The translations under genes were made by a program, and so were the position numbers. From the NCBI GenBank assembly GCA_964539785.1, contig CAZIJQ010000009.1, positions 1 through 57,313 of the forward strand: a DNA stretch of 57,313 nucleotides, written 5' to 3'. This document shows, piece by piece, positions 24,152-34,024 of the stretch (within the stretch, counting starts at the first letter, position 1; every line of letters begins with the position of its first letter). Origin of the DNA: JABMPO01 sp964539785. Its GTDB lineage: Bacteria; Fidelibacterota; Marinisomatia; Marinisomatales; TCS56. The notes under the pieces were generated by a model. That model made no database searches and was not told the origin of the DNA. It saw only the letters and a program-made list of their open reading frames with translations.

Positions 24152-25458
24152 TGAATTTCATCATAAAGGGGATATGAACTGCATAGCTCATTTACTTTAC
24201 CTTTTACAGCCGAAATAACAGTATCATTATCCGGATCGGAAATCACATTATCAATTAATTGGCACACTAACTTGATATCAGCTTCCTTAAGTCCCCGGGT
24301 AGTGACCGCCGGTGTACCAATTCTGATACCACTAGTAATAAATGGGCCCCGGGTGTCAAAGGGAACCATATTCTTGTTCACGGTAATTCCAGCTCTTTCC
24401 AGAGCGTTTTCAGCTTTTTTACCGGACAATCCTTTATTATTAAGATCAATTAAAACAAGATGGGTATCGGTTCCACCGGAAATCAAATTGTAATCCAATT
24501 TTAAAAATTCATCAGCCATGGCTTGGGCATTTGACACAATCTGCCTGGTGTACAATTTAAAATCAGGCTTGAGAGCCTCACCAAATGCAACAGCCTTAGC
24601 AGCAATAACATGCATTAGAGGTCCACCTTGGATACCGGGCATAACGGTCGAATCCAATAATTCAGAGATCATCTTAACCCGACCGGATTTTGGCGCTATT
24701 TTACCCCAGGGATTCTCTTTATCCCGGCCCATAAGAATCATGCCGCCTCGGGGTCCGCGTAACGTCTTATGGGTTGTGGTAGTTACTACATCGCAATAGG
24801 GCATTGGCGAAGGATGCAGACCAGTTGCTACCAATCCTGCGGGATGGGCAATATCGGCTAATAAAAATGCTCCAACTTCATCTGCGACTTCGCGGAACTG
24901 TTCAAATTCGATAAAACGCGGATAAGCACTGCCACCACATATTATCAGCTTGGGCTGATGTTCACGAGCCAGCTTAGCGACTTCATCAAAATCGACTCTA
25001 CCGGTTTTTCTATCGACATGATAAGGAATAACATTAAAAAGACGACCAGAAAAATTTACCGGACTTCCGTGCGTAAGGTGTCCACCATGGGATAAATCAA
25101 GCCCGAGTACGGTGTCTCCAACGTTCAAAAAGGTCAATAATGCTGCCATATTGGCCTGAGATCCGGAATGAGGTTGCACATTAGCATATTCAGCATCAAA
25201 CAATTCCTTGGCACGATCCCGTGCCAGATTTTCCGCTTCGTCCACATGCTCACAGCCACCATAATATCTTTTGCCGGGATAACCTTCAGCATATTTATTA
25301 GTCATAACGCCGCCGGCCATTTCGAGAACCGCATAACTGACGAAGTTTTCCGACGCAATTAATTCCAATGTGCTATCTTCTCTTATTATTTCACGTTCCA
25401 GAGTAGAGTACATTTCCGGATCCTGATTAATAAGATGACTGAAGGCAGTAGTACTCAT
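24148..25458 (-). CDS. glyA: Serine hydroxymethyltransferase
   Basis: PLP enzyme interconverting serine and glycine with transfer of a one-carbon unit to tetrahydrofolate. The 436-residue protein shows LELIASENFVS near residue 30, YAEGYPGKRYYGGCEHVD near 57, and the PLP-lysine motif VVTTTTHKTLRGPRGG near 225. Length is slightly over the usual ~415-420, with a short C-terminal extension. It overlaps the TatT gene by 4 nt, although there is no obvious functional link between the two. Glycine or serine metabolism is its assured role. Confidence 0.97.
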   Translation of the reverse strand: MSTTAFSHLINQDPEMYSTLEREIIREDSTLELIASENFVSYAVLEMAGGVMTNKYAEGYPGKRYYGGCEHVDEAENLARDRAKELFDAEYANVQPHSGSQANMAALLTFLNVGDTVLGLDLSHGGHLTHGSPVNFSGRLFNVIPYHVDRKTGRVDFDEVAKLAREHQPKLIICGGSAYPRFIEFEQFREVADEVGAFLLADIAHPAGLVATGLHPSPMPYCDVVTTTTHKTLRGPRGGMILMGRDKENPWGKIAPKSGRVKMISELLDSTVMPGIQGGPLMHVIAAKAVAFGEALKPDFKLYTRQIVSNAQAMADEFLKLDYNLISGGTDTHLVLIDLNNKGLSGKKAENALERAGITVNKNMVPFDTRGPFITSGIRIGTPAVTTRGLKEADIKLVCQLIDNVISDPDNDTVISAVKGKVNELCSSYPLYDEIH

Positions 25459-25481
25459 ATTATCCCCTCAAACTTTTCGCT

Positions 25482-26750
25482 TTACCAGCTACTATCTTTC
25501 ATCAATTTTTCCTCGACCCAGTTATAACAATCAGATTTTGGCTGCACAAATCCTTTATTTTGTTGCTCCGGAGTTAGCATAAACCACTCCTGTCGGCGGA
25601 ATAGAACATCTTTTTCATTTTCTTCTAACCAGCGTTTGCTGCCGCGGTACTTTTTTGATCCAAGTTCTTCAGCCATTAATAAATATTTTAAGGCCAATGA
25701 TGCCACTATCCGATCCTCATTGGTCATAGCACCGCCGCTACAGTTGGTGAAGGATTTATAATAAACATTTCCTTTTTGGCTATAGGCATTTCCATTTTTA
25801 TCATCGACGGATATTGCCTTATTAGCCCAGCGAATTGCTTTCCCGAAGTCCTCTGCAAGAACATTAACTTCTGAAATTGTTATTGCAAGTTGCTGGTCAC
25901 GGGCAGAAAGCTTGAAAAGCTCTTCATATGCTGCTGAACAATTTTCCAAATCATTTGCATCAAAATACGCTTCTCCCAGCAACCTTAAGAGTGTTTTACT
26001 ATCCGATTCAATTCGTAAACCATCCTCGATAAATTTGATTGCTTCTTCTGCACGCCCTTCAGTTATTAAAAGACGAATCAGATCAATTTTAAATGATATA
26101 TTGTCTGGGTTTTCCGTGACCCGCCGTATTTTATACTTAAGTGGATCACCACCAGCCTTCGTTGCGGCAATACCGATTTCTCCCAAGGCGTCAACATTCG
26201 TGGGATCAATTTCCAGAATTTTTTCAAGCACAGCTATCTGCTCTTTATATAAACTATCTTCCTTGTAAAGATTAGCCAACTCTGCCATCGTTTTTATATC
26301 GGTTGAATCAAGATCAATTACTCTCTCGTATTCAATCATTTCATTCTCGGTTTTTTCCTGCTTTTTATAAGCGTAAGCCAAACGTTTTCTTAAAGCCAGG
26401 TTGTCAGGCAATTTCTGAAGACCTTTCAATAATACATATTCTGAGCTGTCATATTTGCTAAGGAACTCATAAGCAATTGCGTAATACAGGTAAACTTCTT
26501 CTTCCTGACCGCGGTCACATCCCATTTCAACAATTTCATTGTATAAATGAGTTGTTGATTTCCAATCACGATTTTTATAGTATTCACAAGCGCTACTTAA
26601 AAGTCTGGGACATTTCACTTTTCTAAGCGAATCCAGACGTCTTTCTTCGGCCAATGCTGCTTCATCTATTCCATCTTCCGGAGGAACACACATTGTAAAT
26701 AGTGTAATCCCCATTGCGAGTAATACGAATTTAATAATAGTTTTCTTCAT
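25482..26750 (-). CDS. Tetratricopeptide-repeat protein, probable lipoprotein
   Basis: 422 residues. A hydrophobic leader (about 6-20) ends at a cysteine (LFTMC), a weak lipobox. At least eight TPR-like helical pairs follow, for example YYAIAYEFLSKYDSSEYVL, ELANLYKEDSLYKEQIAVLEKIL and LGEAYFDANDLENCSAAYEELF. Such proteins act as scaffolds in envelope complexes. It lies between glyA and an outer-membrane-barrel gene (1-bp gap), suggesting it works at the outer membrane with that barrel and the DUF4270-like lipoprotein. No enzymatic motif was seen. Confidence 0.75.
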   Translation of the reverse strand: MKKTIIKFVLLAMGITLFTMCVPPEDGIDEAALAEERRLDSLRKVKCPRLLSSACEYYKNRDWKSTTHLYNEIVEMGCDRGQEEEVYLYYAIAYEFLSKYDSSEYVLLKGLQKLPDNLALRKRLAYAYKKQEKTENEMIEYERVIDLDSTDIKTMAELANLYKEDSLYKEQIAVLEKILEIDPTNVDALGEIGIAATKAGGDPLKYKIRRVTENPDNISFKIDLIRLLITEGRAEEAIKFIEDGLRIESDSKTLLRLLGEAYFDANDLENCSAAYEELFKLSARDQQLAITISEVNVLAEDFGKAIRWANKAISVDDKNGNAYSQKGNVYYKSFTNCSGGAMTNEDRIVASLALKYLLMAEELGSKKYRGSKRWLEENEKDVLFRRQEWFMLTPEQQNKGFVQPKSDCYNWVEEKLMKDSSW

Positions 26751-26751
26751 C

Positions 26752-28023
26752 TTATCGTGCTCTCCGTTTCACAAACCAAATATCACCTAATGTTACCTGG
26801 ATTCTGAAACGCTCTACCCTTTCGTTTGTAGTTGACAGAGGTCCTTTTCGGCTTCCGTTAGAGTAAGCCAAATCAATCTGATTGTTTGTAAAACCAAAGC
26901 GAAAACCTAACCCCAGCGACAGTCCACTTTCCACAAGGTTCTCACTATATTCCTGAATATTGCGTTGCTCAAGGTATAATCCCGCTCGATAGTGGAAATA
27001 TTGATACCATTCACGAGGAATTTTTCTGGCAAATTTAATGGCTCCAAAATTCACATGCTGGATACTATTATAGACTGCCCCGTTAAGCGGACTGAGCAAA
27101 TTCGGTAACTTGGCATTAGTATTTAGATAGGAAATTTCCCCGGTTAAATGCAGTTGCGATTGTAATTCCAGGTCACCACCAATTTTTATCTCAAAAGGAC
27201 TCTGGATCTCAGAATAACTGGATTCAGTCCGGGAATCATACGTTGTCATATACGGCGAATCAACAAAACTGTCATAGTAACCATTACCGTTAACATCTTC
27301 AAATAAATGGTATTGAATGGATTTCATCTTTAAAGGACTGAGAGAAAAACCAATGGAACCATGTAAGTTAATGGGGTATTTATTCAGTTTATACCTACTC
27401 GAGGATAAATAGTAAATCAGACTCAAGCCTGAATAATTTTGATGCCGTGAATATATATATTGCGTTCCCTCGATATAAAATGTTGAATTATGTCTTGATG
27501 ATCCGAATAATACCTGTAACGATAATCCATTTTGTTCATATTCCGTTAATGGAAAACTAAACGATAATCGCATTGAATTAATCCCGCCAGCACCTTTGAT
27601 CTCACGGGATGTTGTCAAAGTGTCGTCGGAAACGATTAGCTGACTGGAATTTGACTTGAGCCAGTAATTGCCATCAGTTATCGGAGCTAAATCCAAACCA
27701 AGGGCATATTTCCCTTTTACAGGTAAAATCAGCTGTATCCTGCTTAAATCAACAATTGTATTTGCGATCCCCGAATTATCTAACATAATTGTTTCGCCAC
27801 CATACCCACCGGATAATAAAGCAAATTTACTGTTATACCAGGTATTTGGATTATCCAATGATATATTTGGAAAATGGCTTGGTATCAGCCCAGTTGATCC
27901 GATTCCCAAAGCTGATGCGCTGTGATTACCACGATGCATCCCTAGTCCCACAGCGTTATAAATACTCTGTCCAAAGGATACCTGTATTAATAATATTAAT
28001 AGTAGACTATTATGGCGTGACAT
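26752..28023 (-). CDS. Predicted outer-membrane beta-barrel protein
   Basis: About 423 residues from the ATG; a GTG three codons earlier (28032) is an alternative. A short signal peptide (to about residue 18, SFGQ) precedes a sequence of alternating amphipathic beta strands with many aromatic strand ends. There is also an Asn-Gly-rich DVNGNGYYDS loop like a calcium-binding EF-hand-type loop. No paralogue in the window was identified, though the N-terminal YNAVGLGMHRGNHSASALGIG stretch resembles FadL/PorV-like barrels. It overlaps the lipoprotein gene upstream and is coupled to the TPR gene downstream. Confidence 0.7.
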   Translation of the reverse strand: MSRHNSLLLILLIQVSFGQSIYNAVGLGMHRGNHSASALGIGSTGLIPSHFPNISLDNPNTWYNSKFALLSGGYGGETIMLDNSGIANTIVDLSRIQLILPVKGKYALGLDLAPITDGNYWLKSNSSQLIVSDDTLTTSREIKGAGGINSMRLSFSFPLTEYEQNGLSLQVLFGSSRHNSTFYIEGTQYIYSRHQNYSGLSLIYYLSSSRYKLNKYPINLHGSIGFSLSPLKMKSIQYHLFEDVNGNGYYDSFVDSPYMTTYDSRTESSYSEIQSPFEIKIGGDLELQSQLHLTGEISYLNTNAKLPNLLSPLNGAVYNSIQHVNFGAIKFARKIPREWYQYFHYRAGLYLEQRNIQEYSENLVESGLSLGLGFRFGFTNNQIDLAYSNGSRKGPLSTTNERVERFRIQVTLGDIWFVKRRAR

Positions 28024-29272
28024 ATTCGACACTCAAACTTGGGCGGTTAGAATTAGAATTGCTGGTATCACTTTCAAAACGCGCAATTTTGAATGGATCA
28101 TTAGCAGATGTACTAAAAATTTTGAGACCGTAATTTTCAAATTGCTGCAATGTGACGGCTCCGACTAACGTCTTTAAATCCAATACCACAGCATTGGCAC
28201 CAACGGCTGGATCAGGTAGGTCAATTTGTATCAAATACAGATCGCCATCAGTGTCCTCTACAGCCAGCGAGTCCGAAATCGAGTAAAGACCGATTATAAA
28301 ACCACCCAGATCAGAATTGGAGGTGTCAGGGTATAGCCTCAGTTCAGCCGATCGGATAACTGATTCGACTGGAAAAGTATTACTATCAACATCAAATTGT
28401 AAAATTGATTGTAAACCTTTGGCACGGCCAACTGAAATTAATGTTGTGTCGACGCTGAAAAGAGCTGGTGGATAAATAATGCTTACGTCATTATCAGGGT
28501 AAAAGGATTTAATTAAAGTATCTATTATCACCACTCCAGAGGTGTCTATGCCAGCATCCTTTCGATAATTTACTTGGAGGCGCGGCCGGAAACTGGTAGC
28601 GTTTCGACTGTAAAAAGAACTGATTCCTGTTGCTGACTCTTCCTTCCAGACCACAAAACTACGATTTTTTATACCACCGGCTGTATCTGCAAAACTATTA
28701 ATAATATCATTTCTGAACTCCGTTAAATCAAATTTGACAAAGGAATGAGTTGTAACTGTATCGTCAATAGATGTGATAGCTACAGATGCCAACGGCTCAT
28801 TAAGCATTGTGAAGATCTGTGAAGAATCATCTAAATTTAAATAATTACTAGAAACTTCATTGAACAACGAGTCCGATTCAGAAGATTGGAAATATTTGAG
28901 GTGATAGATATCTGCTACTTCAGGTATTACCGTGTCGATGGAAGTGATTATTAAAAACAAACTGTCAATCGATTCGATTAAACTATCAGTCAAGCTGGGC
29001 AAAGTAACTGTTAAGTCCGAGGAATAATTAGCAATATTCATTAAAGTGAACCGGCAATTATACCCTGAGTCAGAACCGAAATATAGATTTGGGAATGTTC
29101 CAATATTCGGTGGTGTCTGATAGGTGAATGATTCGATATTATAAATAATTGTATCTCTAACGATCCCTGCGTGATCGACATATGGGGAATCGGTTGGTTT
29201 CCGTTCACAACTGCTAATCAATAAAATGACGTAAATTGAGATAAGCAGTCTTACGAAATTAGACAGTGTCAT
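28010..29272 (-). CDS. DUF4270-like surface lipoprotein
   Basis: 420 residues with a membrane leader ending in LISSC, a lipobox typical of FCB bacteria. The mature part is acidic, Ser/Asp-rich and beta-rich. It has repeated segments shaped like SFVKFDLTEF...RPRLQVNYR and SILQFDVDS...SEVIRSAELRLYPDTS-type strands, resembling DUF4270 or DNRLRE-type domains. Its neighbour is a stand-alone GT5 N-domain gene. That pairing, as I recall, is conserved in Bacteroidota near DUF4270 genes. Function is unknown; surface adhesion or polysaccharide handling is speculation. Confidence 0.6.
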   Translation of the reverse strand: MTLSNFVRLLISIYVILLISSCERKPTDSPYVDHAGIVRDTIIYNIESFTYQTPPNIGTFPNLYFGSDSGYNCRFTLMNIANYSSDLTVTLPSLTDSLIESIDSLFLIITSIDTVIPEVADIYHLKYFQSSESDSLFNEVSSNYLNLDDSSQIFTMLNEPLASVAITSIDDTVTTHSFVKFDLTEFRNDIINSFADTAGGIKNRSFVVWKEESATGISSFYSRNATSFRPRLQVNYRKDAGIDTSGVVIIDTLIKSFYPDNDVSIIYPPALFSVDTTLISVGRAKGLQSILQFDVDSNTFPVESVIRSAELRLYPDTSNSDLGGFIIGLYSISDSLAVEDTDGDLYLIQIDLPDPAVGANAVVLDLKTLVGAVTLQQFENYGLKIFSTSANDPFKIARFESDTSNSNSNRPSLSVEYVTP

Positions 29273-29296
29273 AAAAATATATTTCCAGATTAAGTA

Positions 29297-30121
29297 TTAA
29301 TTCAAATCTTGTAAGATAAGATCAATAGAGGACGCTACCTTCAAATATGATTCAGGAGTATTATCTTCAAGGTTGATTGCAGTTACTTTGGACTGTACGT
29401 CTTGTATACCTGGAAGTTTCATCAATTCCGTCGACACCTGTTCTTCCGGAGAATCCAGGGCAATGATATGATCAGCGGCCTGGGCTCCGGCTTCAAATAC
29501 ATTAATTTCACTACCTTTTAAATCATTAGAAATTTCGAGATCGGCATTTTTAAAAGCTTCCTTACTAAATTGCATATATTCAGACAAGGAGTGAATTAGC
29601 AGCACTGTTTTAATATCGTGGTAAAACTCCTCACTGGCGAAGTGTTGCTGGTAGAATAAAGGTACAAGGGCTGATGTCCAATCGTTACACAAAATGATAT
29701 CGGGTTTCCAGAATAAGTGCGGTAGGGTTGCCAGTGTGGCCTTACTGAAAAAAGCAAATCGCTCGTCGTTATCGCTATAAGGCCGACCATTTTTCGATTT
29801 ATATAATAAGTTGGAAAGTGGTTTGAACCATTCCGGGTGCTCAAGGAAATATACTTGAACTCTAGTTCTTGGAATAAAGGCGCTTTTTGCGGAAACCAGT
29901 TGGTCCTCGCCATTAAAAGAAAATGGAATTTCCCGTAAACGAATTACTTCGCGTAAAATATATTTCCGCTCACTTACGAACCCATATTTTGGAATAATAG
30001 TTCTGATATCATGTCCCATTTCCTGCAATTTTAGGGGAATTTTCGCAGAAAAATTGCCTAACTCTACTGTATTGGCAAAAGGACATATCTCAGGTGTTAG
30101 ATAAAATATTTTTTTATTCAT
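29297..30121 (-). CDS. GT5-like (starch synthase N-domain) pseudoenzyme
   Basis: 274 residues covering only the N-terminal half of a GT5 glycogen synthase. The opening KIFYLTPEICPFANTVELGNFSAKI corresponds to the E..P..K(T/V)GGL(A/G)D region, but KTGG reads VELG, so the ADP-glucose-binding lysine is absent. The motif KPDIILCNDWTSALVP near residue 137 matches GT5. The C-terminal GT-B half is missing, so it is unlikely to make glycogen. Similar short proteins are common in Bacteroidota, annotated 'glycogen/starch synthase'. It precedes the DUF4270-like gene. Confidence 0.8.
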   Translation of the reverse strand: MNKKIFYLTPEICPFANTVELGNFSAKIPLKLQEMGHDIRTIIPKYGFVSERKYILREVIRLREIPFSFNGEDQLVSAKSAFIPRTRVQVYFLEHPEWFKPLSNLLYKSKNGRPYSDNDERFAFFSKATLATLPHLFWKPDIILCNDWTSALVPLFYQQHFASEEFYHDIKTVLLIHSLSEYMQFSKEAFKNADLEISNDLKGSEINVFEAGAQAADHIIALDSPEEQVSTELMKLPGIQDVQSKVTAINLEDNTPESYLKVASSIDLILQDLN

Positions 30122-30123
30122 AA

Positions 30124-30945
30124 TTATTGTAAACTCAATTTTTTTAATGCTTCTTTCGCTTTTTGATAATATTCACTGCTGGGGAAATAATCCAGCAATC
30201 TGGTATATTCCTCACGCGCTTTTTCAATATTTCCCATACTTTGATAGGCCAACCCTAATTTTAATTGCGCATCATCATCTTTGTCAGTCCCGGGGAATGA
30301 AAATACTTTTTCAAATTCTATTATCGAACGCTTAAAATTTTTGGAAGAATAATAACATTCCGCCAACCAGTATTGACTGTTATCAGCTAATTCATGGGTA
30401 GGGTTACTGATAACTAATTCGGCAAATCCTTTAATTGCTTTACTGAATTCACCATTTTGATAAGAGCCCAGATTCTCCAAGTATAGTTTTTTATACTTGA
30501 TTGCGGTTAGTTTTGGTGATGTAACCGTTGAAATGTTATCATTCTTTAAATTATACATTTCAGTAAAGCTATTAGTCAGAGTTACAATTTTATTCTCAAT
30601 CATGACCAGCTGGGAAAGTATTTCAAAATTAGTGCTATCAGTGTATTCCGCTTTGTCTTCTAAAATCCTGATTTTATTCTGCACAGTATTGATTCTATTA
30701 ACCAGCAAAATTGCTATTGAATCGGTTTGCTTTTTTGCAGTAACTGTGGCCGATAAAGCGTTTTTTAGTTCTGGTAATAAGATTCGAATTTTTGTCTCAA
30801 GTGAATCAGTACGAACTTTCTCACGTTCTAATTTTGCGTTAAGCCTGCGAATTTCACGATCAGTATTGGATTGCCCATACACGTTGGAAGCAAAACCGCT
30901 GAATATTGAAATAACCATTAGAAGTATTATTGAATTGCGTTTCAT
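30124..30945 (-). CDS. CpoB/YbgF-like coiled-coil TPR protein
   Basis: About 273 residues from the ATG at 30945, which follows AAAGG by 8 nt and opens a signal peptide (MKRNSIILLMVISIFSGF...). A coiled coil (about residues 25-120) precedes TPR helices with YLENLGSYQNGEFSKAIKGF, HELADNSQYWLAECYY and a terminal DYFPSSEYYQKAKEALKKL. The arrangement fits CpoB/YbgF of the Tol-Pal system, which coordinates outer-membrane constriction with cell-wall synthesis. No tolQRAB or pal genes are in the window. It follows rodA, in keeping with an envelope role. Confidence 0.75.
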   Translation of the reverse strand: MKRNSIILLMVISIFSGFASNVYGQSNTDREIRRLNAKLEREKVRTDSLETKIRILLPELKNALSATVTAKKQTDSIAILLVNRINTVQNKIRILEDKAEYTDSTNFEILSQLVMIENKIVTLTNSFTEMYNLKNDNISTVTSPKLTAIKYKKLYLENLGSYQNGEFSKAIKGFAELVISNPTHELADNSQYWLAECYYSSKNFKRSIIEFEKVFSFPGTDKDDDAQLKLGLAYQSMGNIEKAREEYTRLLDYFPSSEYYQKAKEALKKLSLQ

Positions 30946-31025
30946 CAAGGATACCTTTTTTGTAAAATATGCTTTTATGCCCAATACAAATTTACCTTTA
31001 CCTTCGCGAACCATCAATGTTTTCA

Positions 31026-32252
31026 TTAGTCAGAATAATTAATGCCCAAATTAAGCACCAATCCGATCATCATGTAACATGATAACAGGAATGATCCGCC
31101 ATAAGACAGGAATGGTAATGGCAAACCTTTTACGGGAATCATTCCGGCTGCCATAGCAACGTTAACGAAAATATGAGTGAGAAATATTACCATAATTCCT
31201 ACGATAGCCAGACTGGAAAACTTGTTGTCAGATTCATAGGCTAGTTTTAGCATCCGTAATAACATCCAGCCGAACAAGACTAAAATAATAAAAATTGCAA
31301 TGAAGCCAAATTCTTCGCCAATGACCGATACGATAAAATCAGTCTCTTGAACCGGAAGATATTTTAATTGAGTCTGGGTACCCTGCCCCCACCCTTTTCC
31401 AAGAAAACCGCCCGAACCAATTGCTGTCTGACTCTGAATAATTTGATAACCCGCGCCGAGGGGATCCAACGTTGGGTCCAGTACTGTCAAAATTCTTTGT
31501 TGTTGATACGGTTTTAACATATTCCACAGAGTTGGTGACAATAATCCCAGGAATATATTTGCAAAATATACTACCACGCCAATTACCAGAGTTGGCTGCG
31601 CCAAATATAAAATTATTAATAATAAAACTGCCCAAATCCAAAAAGACAGCGAATTAAAGGCAGTCAAAATTGCCATAATTGGAGCAATCAATAAAAACAA
31701 ATTGAACGGTTTAACACCAGCCCAAAACATCATCACAATGACAGGTGAGGTCATTATTATGGCAGTTCCAAGATCAGGCTGCTTTAGTACTACCAAAGTT
31801 GGTATTGCAGTAATTATTAATGGCATTAATACAGCTCTTTTTCGATTTAACCGCAATTTCGGATTCGAAAGATATCGCGCCAGAACCAGCACTATCAAAA
31901 ATTTTGCATACTCAGACGGCTGAAGATGGATAGAGCCAAATGATATCCATCGATACGTTCCTGCCACCTGTGTACTTAAATATGGGACAAACAACAGCAA
32001 AATGAACAAGAAGTATAAAATTGGGCTGTATTTGTAGATATTTTTACGTGATATGCTGAACGTAATAAATAGAAGTACGATAGCAGGAACCATCCATAGA
32101 ATCTGTCGGAAAAAAGATGTATCTGTGAAAGAAATATCCTGGTTAATTGTCACACTACTTATGCTGATCAATCCAATTGCGGACAATAAAATGGTCACCA
32201 TAATCAGTGAAATTGAAGCATCATGTAGTTTGTTTTTTATAATACTTAGCAT
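31026..32252 (-). CDS. rodA: Rod-shape-determining glycosyltransferase RodA
   Basis: SEDS-family peptidoglycan glycosyltransferase that works with PBP2 in elongation. The 408-residue protein has about ten membrane segments and the SEDS signatures WISFGSIHLQPSEYAKF near residue 105, KQPDLGTAIIMTSP near 157 and GLPLPFLSYGGS near 378. Length is usual for RodA. It is placed after mrdA (PBP2) with a 5-bp gap, the standard partner arrangement. Confidence 0.96.
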   Translation of the reverse strand: MLSIIKNKLHDASISLIMVTILLSAIGLISISSVTINQDISFTDTSFFRQILWMVPAIVLLFITFSISRKNIYKYSPILYFLFILLLFVPYLSTQVAGTYRWISFGSIHLQPSEYAKFLIVLVLARYLSNPKLRLNRKRAVLMPLIITAIPTLVVLKQPDLGTAIIMTSPVIVMMFWAGVKPFNLFLLIAPIMAILTAFNSLSFWIWAVLLLIILYLAQPTLVIGVVVYFANIFLGLLSPTLWNMLKPYQQQRILTVLDPTLDPLGAGYQIIQSQTAIGSGGFLGKGWGQGTQTQLKYLPVQETDFIVSVIGEEFGFIAIFIILVLFGWMLLRMLKLAYESDNKFSSLAIVGIMVIFLTHIFVNVAMAAGMIPVKGLPLPFLSYGGSFLLSCYMMIGLVLNLGINYSD

Positions 32253-32257
32253 TGCTG

Positions 32258-34024
32258 CTATGATAATTCTTCAGAAAAATATTTTGTGTAATAGAATTCA
32301 AATATTTTACGGGCAATCGGTGCAGCAATATCACCTCCATGGCCAGAATTCTCGACCAGGATTACAACTGAAATCATGCTGTTATTCAATTTCGCCCAAC
32401 CTATATACCAAGCATGAGGATCGCCATGAGGATTCTCGGCGGTCCCGGTTTTTCCATAAGAAATCACATTGTCAAGCCGAGGCTGCGCAAGTTTTCCAGT
32501 ACCTTTTTCATCGTGAGTAACCCCTAGCATATACCTATGCACCAGATCCCATAATATGTCTTTATATTCAAAAGATGTTGACAATGGTGATTCGCGACCA
32601 ATTAGTAAATGGGGTTCATAAGATTTTCCTTTGGTAGCAATTAAATTAATCATATTTACCATTTGCATCGGTGTAACCAGTATATCGCCCTGACCGATGG
32701 CAATGTTTAGTAATTGCCCTTTAGTCCAACCTTTCACACCATATTTGCTATTCATAAAATTAATATCTGGAATATTGCCAGAAAGCTCGGAGGGTAAATC
32801 AATCCCGCTGGGATTTCCCAATGAAAAATCACGACAAATCTCTGCCCAATTATCCAGTGCTATCAACTGTATCATATTGTAAAAATATACATTGCATGAT
32901 TCTATTATCGCTTTGGGTAAATTGACCATCCCATGTCCACCCGGTTTCCAGCAATCATACTTGCGCCGCCCAAGTCGATATGATCCACGGCAGGTTATAC
33001 TTTTATTAGTATCAATTAAATCAGAGTTTAAAAGAGCCAACATCACCAGAGGTTTAAATGTCGATCCGGGAGGATAAAGACCATGCGTTATTCGATTTAC
33101 CAATGGTTTTTCCGGATTATTTAAATATGAATTCCAATCTTCATCTAAAGTAATTCCGGTGAATAAATCCGGAGGATAATCAGGAAAACTGCCGATTGCA
33201 AAAATCTCACCCGAATTGGGATCAGATACTATTACTGCGCCCCGTTTACCATTCATTTCTGATCTAATCAGTATTTGAAGATCGCTATCCAGGGAGATAT
33301 GTATATCTTCACCGGGTATCGGCTTGATGATCTCATGATCTATCGAACTCTGGACTTCCCGTCCAAGGGCATCAACTCGCAAATATCTTGCACCATCAGT
33401 TCCTCTTAAAATTAATTCATATTGCTTCTCAAGACCGCGCCAGCCTATCATGTCACCAAGCTGATATTGTTTATTCTGATTCGCAGTTTCTAAATAATTT
33501 CGATCAACTTCGCGGACATACCCGAGAATATGAGAGGCATTAATAAATTCTGGGTAAAAACGTTCCGGTAATAACCGGTAATAAATCCCAGGCAATTCTG
33601 ATTTATGCTCTGCTATTCTACTTAATTGACTGATACTCAAATCTTTAGCCAATCTGGTCGGATGAAAACGACCTAGATAATACTTTTTATAATTTCTGGT
33701 TAATATTTCTTCCGGAATATCAATATAATTACTAATTTTTTTAATAATACTGTCCCGATTATCAATTTCAACCGGGATAGCTGTCAGCAAATAGGTAGGA
33801 TGATTGTCAACCAGTATAGTACCTTCTCTGTCATATATTAGACCACGGGGTGCCGGAATACTTTGAACGCGAATAATATTGGCTTCGGATTTTACCTTGT
33901 ACTTCTCATACTGATAAATCTGCAACTGAAAAAACCGGCCTAACATAAGAACAATCACTGTAGCTACTATTGCTCTTAATATAAATACTTTTTGTCGTGA
34001 AACCTGGTTTTCAGATTGGAGCAT
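32258..34024 (-). CDS. mrdA: Penicillin-binding protein 2 (peptidoglycan transpeptidase)
   Basis: 588-residue class B PBP cross-linking peptidoglycan in the elongasome. A membrane anchor (about 12-30) is followed by the pedestal domain and the transpeptidase domain. Active-site motifs are intact: SxxK in GSTFKPL near residue 320, SxN in SCN near residue 370 and KTG in YGKTGTAENPHG near 532. It shares TAATG with mreD and is followed by rodA. Confidence 0.96.
   Translation of the reverse strand: MLQSENQVSRQKVFILRAIVATVIVLMLGRFFQLQIYQYEKYKVKSEANIIRVQSIPAPRGLIYDREGTILVDNHPTYLLTAIPVEIDNRDSIIKKISNYIDIPEEILTRNYKKYYLGRFHPTRLAKDLSISQLSRIAEHKSELPGIYYRLLPERFYPEFINASHILGYVREVDRNYLETANQNKQYQLGDMIGWRGLEKQYELILRGTDGARYLRVDALGREVQSSIDHEIIKPIPGEDIHISLDSDLQILIRSEMNGKRGAVIVSDPNSGEIFAIGSFPDYPPDLFTGITLDEDWNSYLNNPEKPLVNRITHGLYPPGSTFKPLVMLALLNSDLIDTNKSITCRGSYRLGRRKYDCWKPGGHGMVNLPKAIIESCNVYFYNMIQLIALDNWAEICRDFSLGNPSGIDLPSELSGNIPDINFMNSKYGVKGWTKGQLLNIAIGQGDILVTPMQMVNMINLIATKGKSYEPHLLIGRESPLSTSFEYKDILWDLVHRYMLGVTHDEKGTGKLAQPRLDNVISYGKTGTAENPHGDPHAWYIGWAKLNNSMISVVILVENSGHGGDIAAPIARKIFEFYYTKYFSEELS

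Noticed and set aside
29297..30121. Glycogen synthase GlgA
   Set aside because: Only the N-terminal half is present and KTGG is not conserved; the second GT-B domain needed for activity is absent.
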